From Distichodus sexfasciatus (taxonomy: Eukaryota; Chordata; Actinopteri; Characiformes; Distichodontidae), in the NCBI GenBank assembly GCA_032718565.1, contig JAVGVS010000111.1:310001-374000 (forward strand): 64,000 bases of DNA. The letters are read 5' to 3'. The notes below the pieces were generated by a model. That model was not told the origin of the DNA and did no database searches. It was given only the letters and a program-made list of their open reading frames with translations. Positions 38,626 through 50,454 of this stretch are shown here, piece by piece. The position numbers and the translations under genes are program-made. Position 1 is the first letter of the stretch. Each line of letters starts with the position of its first letter.

Positions 38626-40835
38626 CTGGCAAAACCTACATAATCCGTTGTGTCCGTTAATGTATTGACATATGGTCTTCAAATATTTTCCGACTTTTTG
38701 GCTCATTTTTTTTCAGTTCTACGCTTTAGCATTCCAGGCATTGTCCTTTTTACCTTACGGCGGAAAGACGCTTTTCACGGGCAAGCAGGCAGTTCAAGGT
38801 CACTGTCTAGTGCACTCATCCCAGAGACGTATCGAAACGACCGTATGGAATGCAGACCTAAAATGGTTTCCTTCCATTCCTGTTTTTGAGTTTACTCAGC
38901 TTTAAAAATTGTGCAAAATTCGTTTCTGTCTCTCTTATTTTATCAGTGAACGAGAATAAAATGATTTTAAACATATACGATAATAACATTATAACAAAGT
39001 TATATAAATAATCCTAAACTTTGCGCTCGGTTACTATTTTTATGGGTATTTAAGTGGGTATAACGAAGCATTTAAACAGCTGAAAAATTACATTAACCAG
39101 ACTGTCGAGTTTAAAATTATATATTTTATTGTAAGATGCGACGGATGCAATTAGCGTCTTACGCGACGTTTTTATTCAGTGATTCCATTTATTTTCTAGA
39201 GAATGTTCGGAAGAAAAAGTAATATTACTCCTATGGTGTTTTCTTTTTTGTATAAATAACAAACAGAAAATGTTGAAATATAGCAAATGTATGCCACTAG
39301 TTTCTACATATCCGGTGGATGGCATAAATTAGGAATAATGAGTTCATATAAAACAGGGCAGCCTAAAAATATTCAGAGAACAAACGTTATCACCTTAACT
39401 ACTTATTGCAGATTTGTTAAATACCTGTCAATTGCTTATAAATGTGAAGGTCGAGATAACATTTAACGAAACATTAATGCAGACAAAATTCATTTATTAC
39501 GGGCAATAATTTAAAATAGTTGTCTACCGAAAACAGTACATTTATATACTAGATAAAGCATAACTGTTTTTAAAAATCACCTATGCAGTACGTATAACAT
39601 GTGTATGTGAGTCTTAAATGTCTACATGTATTTAATACCCATAATCTTATGTCAAAGTATAATGGTGACTTAAAGAAAGTGCAAAAATTTTGTGTTGTCA
39701 TGTTGTATAAAATGTACCCATTGCCTACATTTACCCAGAGTGGCCACCAGAGGCTCCATCCTCTGTCTGTATTCTCTGAGTTAGACCTGGACTACAAGAC
39801 GAGAACAGAACACATATCCCCTGAATTTAACAATTTAAGCTGATATTTTTGTGTTACCCTTTAAACCCTTCACCCAAATAATAACTTAAGGGACTATCTT
39901 AATAACTCGTACTTCACATTTAATTAAGTTTCATCTTTGCTAACACGACAGGTAATAAGCAAATAGAATTTATGATTTATTCATTTGTTACCAGTTTTAA
40001 AGAACTAGATCTTCAAAATAACTCATTTCAAACCAGAAACTGTTCATCAGAAGTACGAAACAATAAAGCTATCGCTTCAAAAGCGTCTATATGGCGTCTT
40101 TAGGAAGAAACAACGTAAACAAAGTCTTATTAGTCACATACCTCTTTATGGACCTTTCTGTTCATTGATACTGACAACATTAAAATTACACAGCGAGACA
40201 TACATTCGTTAAAACAGCACTTATTATATTTGCTTGAGCATAGTAATAATGATCACCCTCACCCTCACCGTCATCCATAGTAACACTGACAAATTTTTCC
40301 AATAATTTGCAGGACATAACCCGAGTTGTAAAGCAGCACTATCATGTTATAAGGTCGTTTTGCACTTGGACACTTACATATACTTACGTAGACTCTTTCA
40401 TGACTATATTTAATGTTATGCGCAGTCTCGGTGTCTCTCTGTTTTCATTGATCTCTCATTTATTTACAGATTTGCATTTCATTAAACGTTGTACCAACGG
40501 TGTATGGAACAAATTAAATTCCTGTGTAAAACAAAAATGTGTTGAAATGTAATGCCATCCACATTTTTTCAGCCATATAGGGCAGTGATTCGAAGAGCTA
40601 ACATACTGCGCATTATTTTTTTTAGCTTAAAGGAATAAATCACGTATATCTAGCAAAATAATGACAATTCACTTAACTACAGCCTAAGTAAAAGCGACTT
40701 AACTCAGTAATTATTCTGAGTTGGTCACGGGTAAAGAAAATTGCGCCATTTCTAACTTTTCATGTAGCCTTACCTGTTATAGACAGTCGAAATGCTGACT
40801 TGTGCGGTTTGTTTTTCAGTTCTACAAAAATGTTA

Positions 40836-40840
<5 letters not shown>

Positions 40841-40873
<33 letters not shown>

Positions 40874-40886
40874 CCACACACACACC

Positions 40887-40935
<49 letters not shown>

Positions 40936-40957
40936 GCACGCACACACGCACACACGG
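40841..40957. repeat. (CT)n(CA)n compound microsatellite
   Basis: A 30-base CT tract, a CCCA/CACCC transition, a CA tract and an ACGC-type extension. The overlapping open frames on both strands are repeat translations. Confidence 0.95.
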
Positions 40958-41235
40958 ACGCATGGACATTTAACGCAAAAAAGAAAAAGCACAACGGTTC
41001 CGTTATATGGCAATCATTACTTTATCATGTAATATTTTACGGCAGTGTACAATTTTACAGTTGGAGTCTTGTGCACACACGTGGGACATGATAAGACGCA
41101 CCTAAATGCAGACTCTGTGACAATGTTTAACTTTACGTGACAACATGTAACTGATATGATAACTGAACGTTGAATAATATCTTAACAATACGGGAATTAT
41201 TTGGAAATTAGTGAATTGACGTCGATTTTCTAACA

Positions 41236-41305
41236 ATTCTTTTCGCTTACACATCATTTTTGAAACCAGATTGTAACTTGGTGTTAAACACACACGCGCA
41301 CACAC

Positions 41306-41341
<36 letters not shown>

Positions 41342-41880
41342 GCACGCATAACTCTGAATTATTGATAAACCCCCACCGTTACGATATAGTAAGTTTCCCC
41401 CTATGTAAAACTAAAAGAAACAATTATGTGCAACGACATTATTTCCTTTGAATATATCTGGAACAAGAAATTTCAAGATGTGGTCTGACTGAGACTGATT
41501 CTTGAAGGCAAGCGATTCCCGGTATCACTGATGTGTCAAAATAGCCAGAAACAAATTGGTAAGAGCTTTCAAAGCTTTCCTAAAGAGGTAGATGTCCCCT
41601 ATGATCCGTGTTTTTTTCGTTAGTGTGTTAAGATCACGGTTTCTGCTGCACATTAACCCTGTGCGCTTGTGGTAACCGGTAGCCGTAACAGGAGCTCCCA
41701 AAAGAAAAATCTGCGGTTCAGCCCACCACACGGCACCTGTTTGGGTAAAAATATGCGACGTCAGTTCCATGCAATGAGTACTTGAACAATTCACTCTCAG
41801 TCCCTCCATTGTTTGGTTTGAAAATGTAAGTATTTATACAAATGATGTAGCGTTGATACAACGTATGCATAACGGCCGTC
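41236..41880 (-). pseudogene. hoxc13b: hoxc13b pseudogene: exon-1 fragment and homeodomain helix-3 relic
   Basis: An exon-1 remnant starts near 41824 on the minus strand and reads NQTMEGLRVNCSSTHCMELT. This follows the Hoxc13 pattern M-[DE]-GL-x3-C-x2-[ST]-HC-x-[DE]-L. Just upstream, ATGCATACGTTGTATCAA (about 41859-41842) resembles the Hoxc13 LMYVYE codons but has insertions and a following TAA. At 41283-41236 the same strand reads QVTIWFQ, then K, stop, C, V, S, E, K, N. That is codon-for-codon the QVTIWFQNRRVKEKK of the Hox13 recognition helix with an in-frame TGA. A TG microsatellite (41289-41339) sits where helix 2 should be, and TTTATC at 41369-41364 may be the FI of KFIT. Most of exon 1 and the intron are gone. 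The position, 5' of hoxc12b and before calcoco1, is exactly that of hoxc13. The gene is clearly dead. Confidence 0.82.
41289..41339. repeat. (CA)n microsatellite inside the hoxc13b relic
   Basis: A CA tract, with CG interruptions at its left end, lies between the helix-3 remnant and the presumed helix-1/2 remnant of the hoxc13b homeobox. Confidence 0.9.
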
Positions 41881-43506
41881 AATGCCGTTTTAAAAGTCGA
41901 GTAGCAAGAGAAACCACACTTTAAATATCATTATTGTTTTAGTGCGTGCGCAAAATCTTGAAAAAGTTGAAATAATAATACTGTTTGACAAAACATTCAA
42001 TCCCTTTAATGATACCAAAAGTAAGGCAATTTACTTGGTGTTTTTGAATAATCAGAAAATATTCTCATTCAAGCAAGCTAGTTAAAAAGTTATTCTATTG
42101 AATAATGCAAAGTTTAACAAGTAGAAACGTACTAAATCCTCTAAGTTTGTGACTAACGGCTTAGAAATACTGGGCCTTCCGTTCAAGACAAATGTCAGGA
42201 AGTCCAAGGTCAAGGTAGAGACAAACAAGCTTGTAATCAGTCTAGACAGGCAAGGGCGAACTTCACACTTCACGCAAAACTGCCGTGTGAGCTTACAGTG
42301 CTACGCGCGAACAAAGTATATCGGAAATCTCGTCTGATGTAGATCGAGTACGCTCTTACAACTTTATACACTCATATCATCATTTCTTGGGAATTGGATG
42401 TATAATTCAAGGAAACTGAACATAAACGAAGGGAAATACAAACGTTTGAGCGTAAACTGAAAATACATTTTTTAATTATCCCCCAAAGAAACAACACATT
42501 TGAGGTTTAGGAAACTTTAAAAGATTATTTTAAAGAAATATCGACTGAAAACATTTAAGTAAGTTAAATATACCCACCATTAAAAAAATAAAATCCATTA
42601 TTTATTAACAAATCACTGTAATCTGTAGGATTATTGCTTAACCATACACTGTAAGAATAAATCAATGGTGAAGCATTTTTCACTAAATAAATAAACTAAC
42701 TACTAACAAACGCTAAGTACGTTACATATAAAAATCAGAATTTTGTCTCATTTAATATTTGTGTACATTTCTGTGAAAAAATAAAGAAAACAATCCACTT
42801 GATTATTTTAAGCAAATTGCGTGTAGTGTTTCCTTTGTCAAATGAAAGCGATGTAAAAACAATTTTATTTAAGTAGTTTTTGCTGTCGTGTTTGCCACTT
42901 GCCACTTTGCCGCTTTCAACTTTATAGGCTGACTTTCTCCGGACTGCAGTATGTAATGTAACTTAATGTAAGTTTTTAAAGTTGTTTTCTCAATTAACAC
43001 CATATCAGTATGACAGGCACAATTTAATTTTAATGCAAATGCTGTGAATCTTTTTCTTTTTGCGGAAAAATGAAGCCCTCTTACGCCAATTAATATTACT
43101 TAAAAATAGCATAATCATTTATGAATTCAGCATCAGCGCACTGTCCTTGCTCAATTTTAAGCGCCTGAAGAATCACACAGTTCATTAATTTCTCCCACAA
43201 AAAATATAACATGAATGTAGCCGCAGCTTATTTGTCTTTCAACAAAACAGTCCGTGTCGATGGTCGGCACTGCGTTACTACAAAGCAAATTCTGTTGAGA
43301 TAGTTTAGTTACTGAATTACTATAATTTAGTTTAGGTAAACCGAAGCTCTGCGCCTCCCCTACACTTAGCTGTGGATCTGCGGTTGTCGTGGCATCTCAC
43401 AGAGATACCTTAAATTGTTGTGAAGTAACGCTGAGCCGCTAATGTACATTTTAAAGATATACAGACGAACTATGTAGTAGCAGTGTAAGATCTGCCAGTG
43501 GATAAC
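41881..43506. other. Intergenic sequence 5' of the hoxc13b relic
   Basis: No gene is recognised. The stretch 43070-43180, with AATTAATATTAC, TCATTTATGAATTC and CAGCATCAGCGCAC, and the stretch 43340-43440 are more complex than their surroundings and may be old regulatory sequence of hoxc13b. Confidence 0.4.
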
Positions 43507-46245
43507 ATCCTCAAAAGAGGCTCTCTTGAAGCACTATAGATTACACCATGGGTCATTTATACGTACCCATTTTGTACTGTGTCCACATTCCAGTTGTCCA
43601 TATTCTTTCAAAACACAAAGTGCCCTCAACACACATCTAAGTAGATACCATGTACATGAGGACACTGTGGTGGCAGGAACAGTGTTCATTTTTATTTGTA
43701 AAAGTTGCAGCACACATTATTCTTCTGAAAAAGACTACTTTCCCCATTTAGGTAATCATTATAGAAATCAATGAACCGTAGAATGTATATTTCAAGGGTT
43801 TGAGATTAAGAGAAAAGCAGATATAGGACATTTGTGAAACAGAAGCAGAAAGCATAATCCTCATTCTTACACAGATTTCAAGGCAGGTGTGTTAGTGAAA
43901 GAAGAGACTGAATCATTTTCTTCTGGGCTGCAGGACAATGAAATTGAAGACAAAAGTATAGATGTAGATGAACAAATTAAAGATGAATCACAGACATTTG
44001 TCATGAAAATAGACTTGCTTCTCTTATAGTGTTTATTATCAAGATGCATTGATGACTTGGTTGAAGAACTTCAGTTTGTGTCAAGTTTGTCATCTCAGTC
44101 GACATTACTAAAAACACAGTTGAATTGACTCTTAGTAGAACAATTGTGTCCTCAGTGAAGAGATTGTTTCTGAGCTTGTAAAAAAAACTTTGTAAGTTCA
44201 ATCCCATTCAGACAGCATTAGAAATAGACAGTCCACTTGGCTCTGCCTTCAAGAGGAAGCACTATTTTAAGGACAGTTTGGAAGTGGTTAAACCAGTGGA
44301 ATATATTCTGGATGAATGTAGTCAATATCGGTATGTATACTTCAGACTTTGCAGCAGATCTTAAATAGAAAAACATCAAATTAGACATGCTGAAAAGTGA
44401 CCCATCACATTTTCAGTCATATTTAGATGGATGATATTTTTTTTAAAAAGTTCTTTAATAGGGATGAACTGAAAATCCATTTAATTTTATACGTTGGTGA
44501 GTTTGAGATGTGCAGTCCACTTGGCACAGCTAAGAAAAAGCACAAAATATCAGCAGTATATTGGATTCCACTTCTTCCCAAGACACATTCTTTTCCCAAG
44601 GAGTTGTCCAGATAGGTTACCTTGGTCTCATAATTGTCCAATCCCATGTTTCTCCCCCAAGGTACAGATGATGCATGAGAAAGCGATGGAGGCCTTCAGA
44701 AGAGATGGCACTCTAATGACTGTTCAAAATGTAAAGAGAGATGTAACTGAGAAGTTGGCTCAGGCAATTTATGCTTACACAGCATATCCTTCAGCGTTGC
44801 AAATTATCAGTGTGGCAAAAGCACTTGTTCAGAAATATTCGTCTCTGAGAGAGCCAGGTTCCTTCAGTGGGTACTTCGCCTGGCAGACAAGATGGCTGAT
44901 TACAGAAGGCGACAGAAAGAGTGGAATTGCTCACAGAAATAAAAAAGAGGGATAATATTGTGGTGATCAAATCAAAAATGGCAAAAACCTTTGTGGTCAG
45001 AAGACATGAGGTTGTTAACTTGTCATCCAGAGTTGTGGATTTTAAAGACAGACAGCCTGGTCTGTTTGACACTTACCAGGTGAGTCATTTTCAACCCTTT
45101 ATCCAAGAATTACAATAGTCTCAAACTAAAAATATGTAATTTCAAGTGTTATTTAAACAATCTATACATTAAATTGTGTATTTCTGAGAGTCAACAACAC
45201 GCTGTCTATCACACATCTTGTGAATCATTAAACCCAAAATGTTTGTAATTAAAATAGGTTCAAAGTAATGAAATTTTACATATTGATTCAATTACATAAC
45301 AAGTAACTTTTGAGATTTCATTGACTGATTAAAACAAGATTGATGTAATTTAATGTGTAGTTTTAAACAAGATGTTATGCAAGTTCATGCATTGCTTCCA
45401 CTCATATCATAGTTTTCAGAAAGATATTATAATGCAACCTTTTTTAATAATGTGGTGCATGTATGAAGATTTGATGTTTGTTTATTATCTTTCAGAAAAA
45501 TGACGATTTTAAAACAATTACTACTTTAGATTTGGAGCCAAAATTCATGCAGATGTTAGACAAATGTACCCCAAAGCTATTGAGAATATTCTGTGCCAAA
45601 GGAGGAGTAACTGGACAAACTTTGCAAAACAAAATGGCTGCCCTACACCAGGTAGTTATAAAAAGTAATATGGAATCAGTCTTGAGTGTATATATTTAAG
45701 GTAATATACCATATAAAGGTGTGCCAGTAATAACCTGTAGTATATTTTGCCCAATTTCAGGACCCTGGGAATGTTACCATTCACCAAATAAGGGATGTTG
45801 TCATCCGTTATTTGGTTTATTACTTGGGTGAAAATGACAGTGATCTCTTCCAAGAATGTGTAAGTATCTAGCTTAATTTTAAATAAATTTAACAAAGGTT
45901 TTGTGAGATGTTTTTGTGCTCACATAACTGAAGATTAATAAAATACAAATGGATTTTAAAAGCTTCACATGTTCTCTTCTGTATGTTATGCGGTGTGCTG
46001 AAACAGATGTTCAAGAAGATCTCTACACAATAAAAATCTTAGAAAAATCTTAGAAAATCTTTAAAGAACAGAGCAGCGGGACATCACCATTGTCTTGGAG
46101 GGTACCCAATTAAGAATGGCCTAGGAAATGTTGCTAAGGCTTGTGCAATTCTTCTTGGTCTCACATAGGCACTTTTTTAGGCATATCCGAAGTTTTCATC
46201 TAAAATTCAGGCCCTTAGGAACAAGTTGCTTGTTTGGGTAACCAC
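43507..46245 (+). pseudogene. Decayed C2H2 / SAMD3-like multicopy fish gene
   Basis: The pieces, in order, are: a C2H2-type segment (43515-43770) with CPHSSCPYSFKTQSALNTHL and CKSCSTHYSSEKDYFPHL; an acidic linker; a segment (about 44450-44560) with VGEFEMCSPLGTAKKKHKIS; a SAMD3-like segment (44665-45079) with EPGSFSGYFAWQTRW followed, one frame off, by LADKMADYRRRQKE, then KSKMAKTFVVRRHEVVN; exons 45495-45650 and 45760-45859 with canonical AG/GT borders (LEPKFMQMLDKCTPKLLRIF, IRDVVIRYLVYYLGENDSDL); and a C-terminal relic to about 46245 (ITIVLEG, then IQALRNKLL). Frameshifts and in-frame stops (for example TAG at 44027-44029) show it is inactive. Surviving introns argue against a processed copy. 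I know similar uncharacterised multicopy teleost proteins, but the joining of the C2H2 and SAMD3-like parts may be two genes side by side. Confidence 0.65.
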
Positions 46246-47689
46246 AGGGTTACTTAGCTTTCTTGTGCTATTGTACTATTACTGAACTCATGTGCTCCTG
46301 TATATGGGACAAAAACCTACAGACAGTGTGGCCTTTCTTGGAATTCCCTGAAGTTAAAAGGTACAGAATATAAGCAGTATTAAAGAATCCTTTGAAATGT
46401 TGAAATTCAGTTTTGTGAGAGTTGTTCAGATAATAGTTAAATTTTTAGCAGATTTATGCAGTCCAGATGCAGTCAGTATATATAAAGATTTTTATTTTAT
46501 TTTATAGTGGTTTTACATTTTATAAATCTGTACATTTTTGGTTGGTAATTATTTTTCTAAAGCGGATAACTGAACATTAAATCTTTTGTACATTAATACA
46601 TAAAGTTTATCCAATGAGTAAATCTGTTAAATGCCACTACTTCATTATGTTAAAAAATGAATACCATTATGTTCTCTATTGTTGTGATTATGTCTAGGTT
46701 TTAGAAATATGTTATATTTTTATTTTTATAATACAATTTATTTAATATGAAGGTTTATTACAATAAATAAAAATGTACACAAAAGAAACATAGCTTAATT
46801 TATTTAGTTAATACACTTCAAATAATTTTGTATACTTGCTACAAGTAATTAAATAATATCACTTAAATTATTTGGTAGTTGTCTTAAATTTTTTATTATG
46901 AAACAAAATATATATATTTAAAAAGCCTATTAAATTTAAAACTATGTACACAGTAATCAGTGGATGCGGCTGTTATGGTACATGTTAATTTAACATACAG
47001 TTTGATTATGGCTAAAAAGCAAACAATAATAATAAAACAAATTAAATTAAGACAAAATCAAGCTAAACTAAACGAAAAAATTAAATATGCAATGTGGTTT
47101 ATTTTGTATTGCTCAAAAAGAGTAGGACTTTCCAATGTTGAAATTATACTGTAAACTGTATTATAAATGAATATTTACAGTTTACTTCATAGGTGTTTTG
47201 ACATTGATGCAATTTTTGTATCTGTGTGATAGAAGTATATACTTGCAGCTTTGATGTAGGGGGTAACGCAAGTCCTGTTTCTTCATTATTCCATGACAAA
47301 TTAAGTATATGTCTTAATGTCTGGAGTTGATTCAAAGCACTGAATTCTCATTAGAAAAAAAAATCAACAATTTACATTCTTGGATATGGAATGCCCCATT
47401 GAGCTCAGCAACATTGTAAGACCTGGGAGATCATGGAAGACACAATGATGATCAGAGAATTCTTTCCTTAGTGGAAAGAAATGCCTCACAAAATCTTGCC
47501 AGGTCAAGAGCACTCTTTTGGAGGTAGGCATATTACTGGCAATGAGGCACTTTCTCTTCCTCCCATGAACGCACAGGATGGAGCCATAGCTTGTTTTAGG
47601 ATTCATCACTGTGGAGTGTACAATTGTATTGTATTAATAAATGCCAAGTTTGGAAGTATTTAATGTGTCTGTGATTCCTATTTACTAAT
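46246..47689. other. AT-rich sequence without a recognisable gene
   Basis: Very AT-rich to about 47100. A minus-strand open frame at 47364-47609 of 81 codons (TWQDFVRHFFPLRKEFSDHH) reads like coding sequence, but I cannot name its family. It may be another decayed gene or element. Confidence 0.4.
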
Positions 47690-47790
47690 TACATGGCTTT
47701 GGTGGTTTTAAGAAGTAAGAGTTGGTATACATATAAAAGGAAGCACAAACATGGGTGGTGCATGTAAGCCTGCCCCGTACTGGAATAAAA
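47690..47790 (-). mobile_element. MITE fragment, inverted copy of the one at 11.7 kb
   Basis: Read on the minus strand, ACCACCCATGTTTGTGCTTC, then TATATGTATACCAACTCTTA and AACCACCAAAGCC, match 11775-11845 with few differences. The element is truncated at both ends. Confidence 0.6.
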
Positions 47791-48204
47791 TTTGTGGATG
47801 GATAAAACCAAGATAACCTTGTACCAGAATAATGGAAAAAAATGATGGAGAATGAAGGGGAATATTTATGATGCAAACATACCATATAAGCTGTTAACAT
47901 GGCAAAAGCAGCATTATAGCACTTGAAGGCATGGGTGCCAGTAGACCTGGATCAGTGGTATTTATTGATTTAACTACTGGAAGATGTAACAGGATGAATT
48001 CTGAAGTGTATAGTCTCTCTGCTTATATTCAGCCAAAACTGATTCTAAGGCAGTGGGTTCCAATGGTGTTAGTTCCAGGGTTCTCAAAACCTGTGCCTCT
48101 GTGAGGAGTACTTCATCATGTCTTCAGCATGAACTTGAGTCTACATAGGGTCCGCAGGATGTGGAAGATGTCCTAAATCATCTCCGTGCCGAAAGACATC
48201 ATAT

Positions 48205-49262
48205 CAAAGTCAAAGTAAACTTTATTGTCATCTCTACTATATACTCTACAGATATACAGATGGTCAAGACGATGTGGCTCCAGTTGTCACTGTGCAACAA
48301 GAAAACAAATAGGGCATATAGAATAAACAATATATAAATAGAATACAAAATATACATTTTAAACCACAAATGGAGTATTAAATATAAACTTTAAACTAGA
48401 AATAGAAGTAGAAAGAGAGACAGTTTGGATGAAGTTTTAACCTACAAGAGTGGACATTGACTTTTATACTGAATGTGCATGAGTTTAGTAACAATAGGTT
48501 AGTTTCAATATGAAAAAAAATTCTATATCCAGTCTATTAATAAAAACAGTATCTCTTAAAAACTCTGACTAACATTTAAGTTGGATTAAGTTTGTGCAGA
48601 CATGTACAAGCAGTGGAGAACTAGAGTCTGTGTGATACTTTTCAATAATTTGTGCAGATACAGTCAGTTAGAAGGTGACCAGTGATATATACATTCAATG
48701 TTCAATAGTTGTGCAAATAGTAGCAGCAGTGCAAAAATTGTGCAAATGTTATAGCAATGTTGTAGCAACAGTCATTTGAGGAGGAGTCAGTTCACAGTCT
48801 GGATGCGTGTGGGGAAAGTGTGAGGGCAGGAAGTGTGTTCAAGAGTCTGATGGCTTGTGGGAAAAGCTATCACCCATTCTGGTGGATCGAGTCGTGATGC
48901 TGCGATACCGTCTGCCGGATGGGAGGAGTGTAAAGAGTCCATGTGAAGGATGTGAGGGGTCGAGCACAATGCAGGAGGCCCTCCCAATGCAGCCTTTGTA
49001 AAAGATGTCCTGCAGCGGGGGGAGAGACATTCTGATGATGTTGCCAGCTGCTTTAACAATCCTTTGGAGCTGCCTGTGATCGACAACAGCGCTGTTACCA
49101 AACCAGACGGAGATGCAGCTGGTCAGGACGCTCTCTATGGTGTACCTGTAGAACATGGTTAGGGTGGGAGGAGGGAGGTTGGCTTGTTTCAGGCGTCTCA
49201 GGAAGTGGAGATGCTGCTGGGCCTTTTTGGTGATAGAGGTGGTGTTGGTGGTCCAATTGTGC
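48205..49262 (-). mobile_element. 5'-truncated LINE (L2-like clade)
   Basis: On the minus strand the coding part (about 49262-48830) reads NTTSITKKAQQHLHFLRRLK, then FYRYTIESVLTSCISVWFGN, DHRQLQRIVKAAGNIIRMSL and DPSHPSHGLFTLLPSGRRYR. This is the usual C-terminal region of L2/Rex-like fish LINE ORF2. The 3' UTR then runs to a tail of TGACTTTGACTTTG near 48205. The reverse transcriptase and endonuclease domains are missing, so this copy is dead. Confidence 0.8.
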
Positions 49263-49520
49263 TTTTTACAGTCTCAACCGTGGCATTGAGGGTTACAGAC
49301 TGATGGCATTGACCTCCCACATCGTGAGGACCCTACAGAGACTGGTAGTAAAGCAGCTTTGGCAGGCTCAGGACAGGCCCATTTCTAGATGCCTCCAAAT
49401 CTATCAGATGCTGTTTTACGAGTTTGTGGGGGTGAGTGCCACCTAATTTGCTGTTGTGTACTGGGGCAGCAGGCCTGAAGATGTTGAACACAAACTTATT
49501 CAACAAACTGAATGCACACC
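49263..49520 (+). mobile_element. LINE reverse-transcriptase fragment (opposite orientation)
   Basis: On the plus strand the frame GYRLMALTSHIVRTLQRLVV (near 49293-49352) matches the reverse-transcriptase motif YRPVALTSxxMKxxERLV of non-LTR elements. It is directly abutted, head to head, by the minus-strand LINE to its left. After about 30 residues the match fades, so this is a short chimeric remnant. Confidence 0.55.
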
Positions 49521-49699
49521 GACTTTGAAGTTTAAGATAGTCTGGAATCTATAAATAACTTTTAAATGTACCTTTTGTTCTATGCAAATACGAGCTATAA
49601 CAAAGAGAAGCTAAAAAGCAACACTTCATCAAAGATGAAATAAAGCAAGAAATGGAACACAATATACAAATATGATCGAGGCATGTGAATGTTTGATAA

Positions 49700-50400
49700 A
49701 CACAGATAAAGGAAAGAAAATTGTCCAACTGATTTAATGTTTTTTATTTTGTCAGAACATTACAAAGAGATGGGTGGTCTGGAGGTGCTTTGGAGGTGGT
49801 AAAATAGGAAATTTGTACAGAGTGGAAGGGACCTTGAGGAAGGAAAACTATCACAGGGTTTTGCAACGCCAAGTCATATCCTGTGGACAGCACTTGACTG
49901 GAACCTTTTTCATCCTACAAAAGGATAATGACCCAAAACACACCTCCAAAATGTGTCAGCAATATTTAAAGAATAAGCAGTCAGCCAGAATTCTGACTGT
50001 AATGGAGTGGCCAGCACAGTCTCCGGATCTGAACCCTATTGAGCTGTTGTGGAAGCAGCTTGACCGTATAGTACGGTGGAAGACTCCATCAAGCCAATCC
50101 ATCTTGTGGGAGATGCTCCAGGAAGCGTGGGGTGGAATCTCATCAGATTACCTTGAAAAATTGACAGCAAGAATGTCTAAGGTCTGCCAGGCTGTAATTG
50201 TTGCAAAAGGTGGTGTTTTGATTAAGGTAAAGTTTGAAGAACACATTCATCATTTCCATTAAAATCATTATTTCACTCTGACCATGTCTGCATGCCCTGC
50301 TCATTCTCTATATTATCTATTCAGACTAATTTCATCTGTGTTTCCATAGAAAACAAGAACAGTTCCAAGTGAGTCCAAACTTTTGAGTGATAGTATATAT
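49700..50400 (+). mobile_element. Tc1-like transposon, 3' half
   Basis: The 162-codon open frame 49774-50262 is the C-terminal half of a Tc1/mariner transposase. It has FILQKDNDPKHTSKM, holding the second catalytic Asp, and WPAQSPDLNPIELLWKQLDR, holding the third acidic residue. It ends VAKGGVLIKVKF. The right terminal repeat, AAGTGAGTCCAAACTTTTGA, then GTGATAGTATATA, lies at about 50367-50400. The left half, with the DNA-binding domain and first Asp, is missing. The remaining frame has no stops, which suggests a younger insertion than the 9.1-kb copy. Confidence 0.85.
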
Positions 50401-50454
50401 AATTGTGTATTGTTCACAAAACAACGCCATGCTTATGAATAACTAAGCCTAAAG

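Larger units (their letters stand above)
37831..41235. other. hoxc12b-hoxc13b intergenic remnant
   Basis: No gene is recognised. CA microsatellites are listed separately. The stretch 38720-38880 is richer in GC and CpG, with an open frame on the plus strand that I do not recognise. It does not align by eye to any Hox13 exon. Confidence 0.45.

Noticed and set aside
28380..41451. CRISPR-like arrays in CA/CT repeats
   Set aside because: These are pure microsatellites in a vertebrate genome, with no spaced unique sequences.
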